6,903 nt of DNA, taken from positions 1-6,903 of the forward strand of contig DOIV01000161.1 in NCBI GenBank assembly GCA_003511845.1, written 5' to 3'. Below, piece by piece: positions 6,277-6,903 of the stretch (position 1 is its first letter; each line of letters opens with the position of its first letter). A program made the position numbers and the translations under genes. The notes below the pieces were generated by a model, which searched no databases, was not told the DNA's origin, and was given only the letters and a program-made list of their open reading frames with translations. The stretch comes from Flavobacteriaceae bacterium (GTDB lineage Bacteria; Bacteroidota; Bacteroidia; Flavobacteriales; Flavobacteriaceae).

Positions 6277-6903
6277 TTACCAATCTTTCTCTTGCTTTAC
6301 CTTTTTACCTTGTATTTTTTTAGCATTTATCTTTTTTCGTGTTTTATCCTCTTCTTTACTCATTGCCTCTAACAATTGTTTTACTTGCTGTGGTGACATT
6401 TGACCTGGTTTAGGCTTTGGTGGTTGCTTGTCTTTATCCTTATCTCCTTTATCATCATTCTCGTCTTTCTTTTTATCTTTGTTCTTATCCTTATTTTTGT
6501 CTTTATCATCTCCTTTTTTATCCTTGTCTTTATCTTTTCCTTTGTCGTCTTTCTTCTTGTCTTTGTTCTCTTTATCCTTGTCTTCGTTTTTATCGTTCTT
6601 CTTTTTGTCTTTGTCTTTTTTGTCTTTATTATCTTCTTTTTGATTTTCCTCTTTCTTTAATAATTTTTGAGCTAAGGCTAAATTGTAGCGTGTTTCATCA
6701 TCTTTAGAACTATTTCTTAATGCATTTTTATAAGCTTTAATCGCTTCTGCATATTTTTTTTCCTTCATCATAATATTGCCAATATTATGAAAAGATTCTG
6801 CTTTGGTCAACTTATTCTCTGTTGTTTTTGTAACCAACTCATACATTGGCAGAGCTTCCTTATGTCTATCTTGCTGGAAAATGGCATTTCCTAAATTATA
6901 ATT
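6277..6903 (-). CDS. batC: BatC (partial, 5' end outside window): TPR protein of the Bat cluster
   Basis: 208 codons are visible and the frame is open to the window edge. The Met at 6844-6846 is internal, because the 19 codons before it continue a TPR (reading NYNLGNAIFQQ, then KEALPMYEL). At least two TPR units are visible (the second about NIGNIMMKEKKYAEAIKAYKNAL, then TRYNLALAQKLL). After them comes a roughly 77-residue stretch made almost only of K, D, N, E and a few G/Q (bases 6427-6657). The gene ends in a conserved-looking block: PPKPKPGQMSPQQ, then LLEAMSKEEDKTRKK, and the terminal EKDW. TPRs, a charged linker and this tail fit flavobacterial BatC. It is presumably exported and paired with BatB/BatA, which should lie just beyond 6903. 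batD follows 104 bases downstream. Confidence 0.88.
   Translation of the reverse strand, partial: NYNLGNAIFQQDRHKEALPMYELVTKTTENKLTKAESFHNIGNIMMKEKKYAEAIKAYKNALRNSSKDDETRYNLALAQKLLKKEENQKEDNKDKKDKDKKKNDKNEDKDKENKDKKKDDKGKDKDKDKKGDDKDKNKDKNKDKKKDENDDKGDKDKDKQPPKPKPGQMSPQQVKQLLEAMSKEEDKTRKKINAKKIQGKKVKQEKDW
6427..6657 (-). repeat. batC: Low-complexity K/D/N-rich coding stretch in batC
   Basis: About 77 codons of lysine, aspartate and asparagine in short irregular KDK/DKDK/KNKD motifs, giving strong purine asymmetry (A/G on the coding strand, T/C on the + strand). It encodes a highly charged, almost certainly disordered linker between the TPRs and the C-terminal block. Long Phe/Leu/Val/Ser-rich frames on the + strand here are only its mirror image. 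Such tracts are prone to in-frame length change. Confidence 0.85.

Noticed and set aside
6400..6707. Long + strand frames rich in Phe/Leu/Val/Ser opposite batC, looking like membrane proteins.
   Set aside because: They are mirror images of the K/D/N-rich purine tract of batC; three overlapping frames are open at once, and none has a family motif.

Overview
The window looks like a piece of a chromosome from the family Flavobacteriaceae (phylum Bacteroidota). The evidence is a very AT-rich sequence, a GLPGLI-family protein, a large outer-membrane barrel with an N-terminal carboxypeptidase-regulatory-like domain, a Bat (Bacteroides aerotolerance) gene run, a TAnnTTTG-type -7 box, and no consistent Shine-Dalgarno sequences. 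Genus-level placement is not possible from sequence reading alone.

Layout. Positions 1-186 are a leader with one candidate -7 box. On the + strand, a GLPGLI-family secreted protein (187-936) is followed after 8 bases by an 887-residue TonB-receptor-like outer membrane barrel (945-3608). The two almost certainly form an operon. A 17-base convergent gap separates them from three - strand genes. Read in transcription order these are batC (6903 down to 6277, 5' end outside the window), batD (6172-4406) and batE (4375-3626). This is the 3' end of the classical batA-batB-batC-batD-batE order; batA and batB would lie beyond position 6903.

How the genes work together. The Bat proteins form an inner-membrane/periplasmic assembly: BatC and BatE carry TPR repeats, and BatD carries Ig-like periplasmic repeats plus one membrane anchor. 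In other bacteria this cluster is tied to stress or oxygen tolerance and cell-envelope integrity, but its biochemistry is unresolved. The GLPGLI/barrel pair is a recurrent Bacteroidota arrangement of unknown substrate and is probably unrelated to the Bat genes.

What stands out. Both gaps between the bat genes contain compact inverted repeats: a nested double hairpin between batC and batD, and a perfect 7-bp palindrome between batD and batE. They resemble dispersed intergenic repeats of flavobacteria. The second one also creates a misleading upstream TTG start for batE. No clearly novel defence, mobile or RNA system is visible. The GLPGLI/barrel pair is the best candidate for undescribed biology here.
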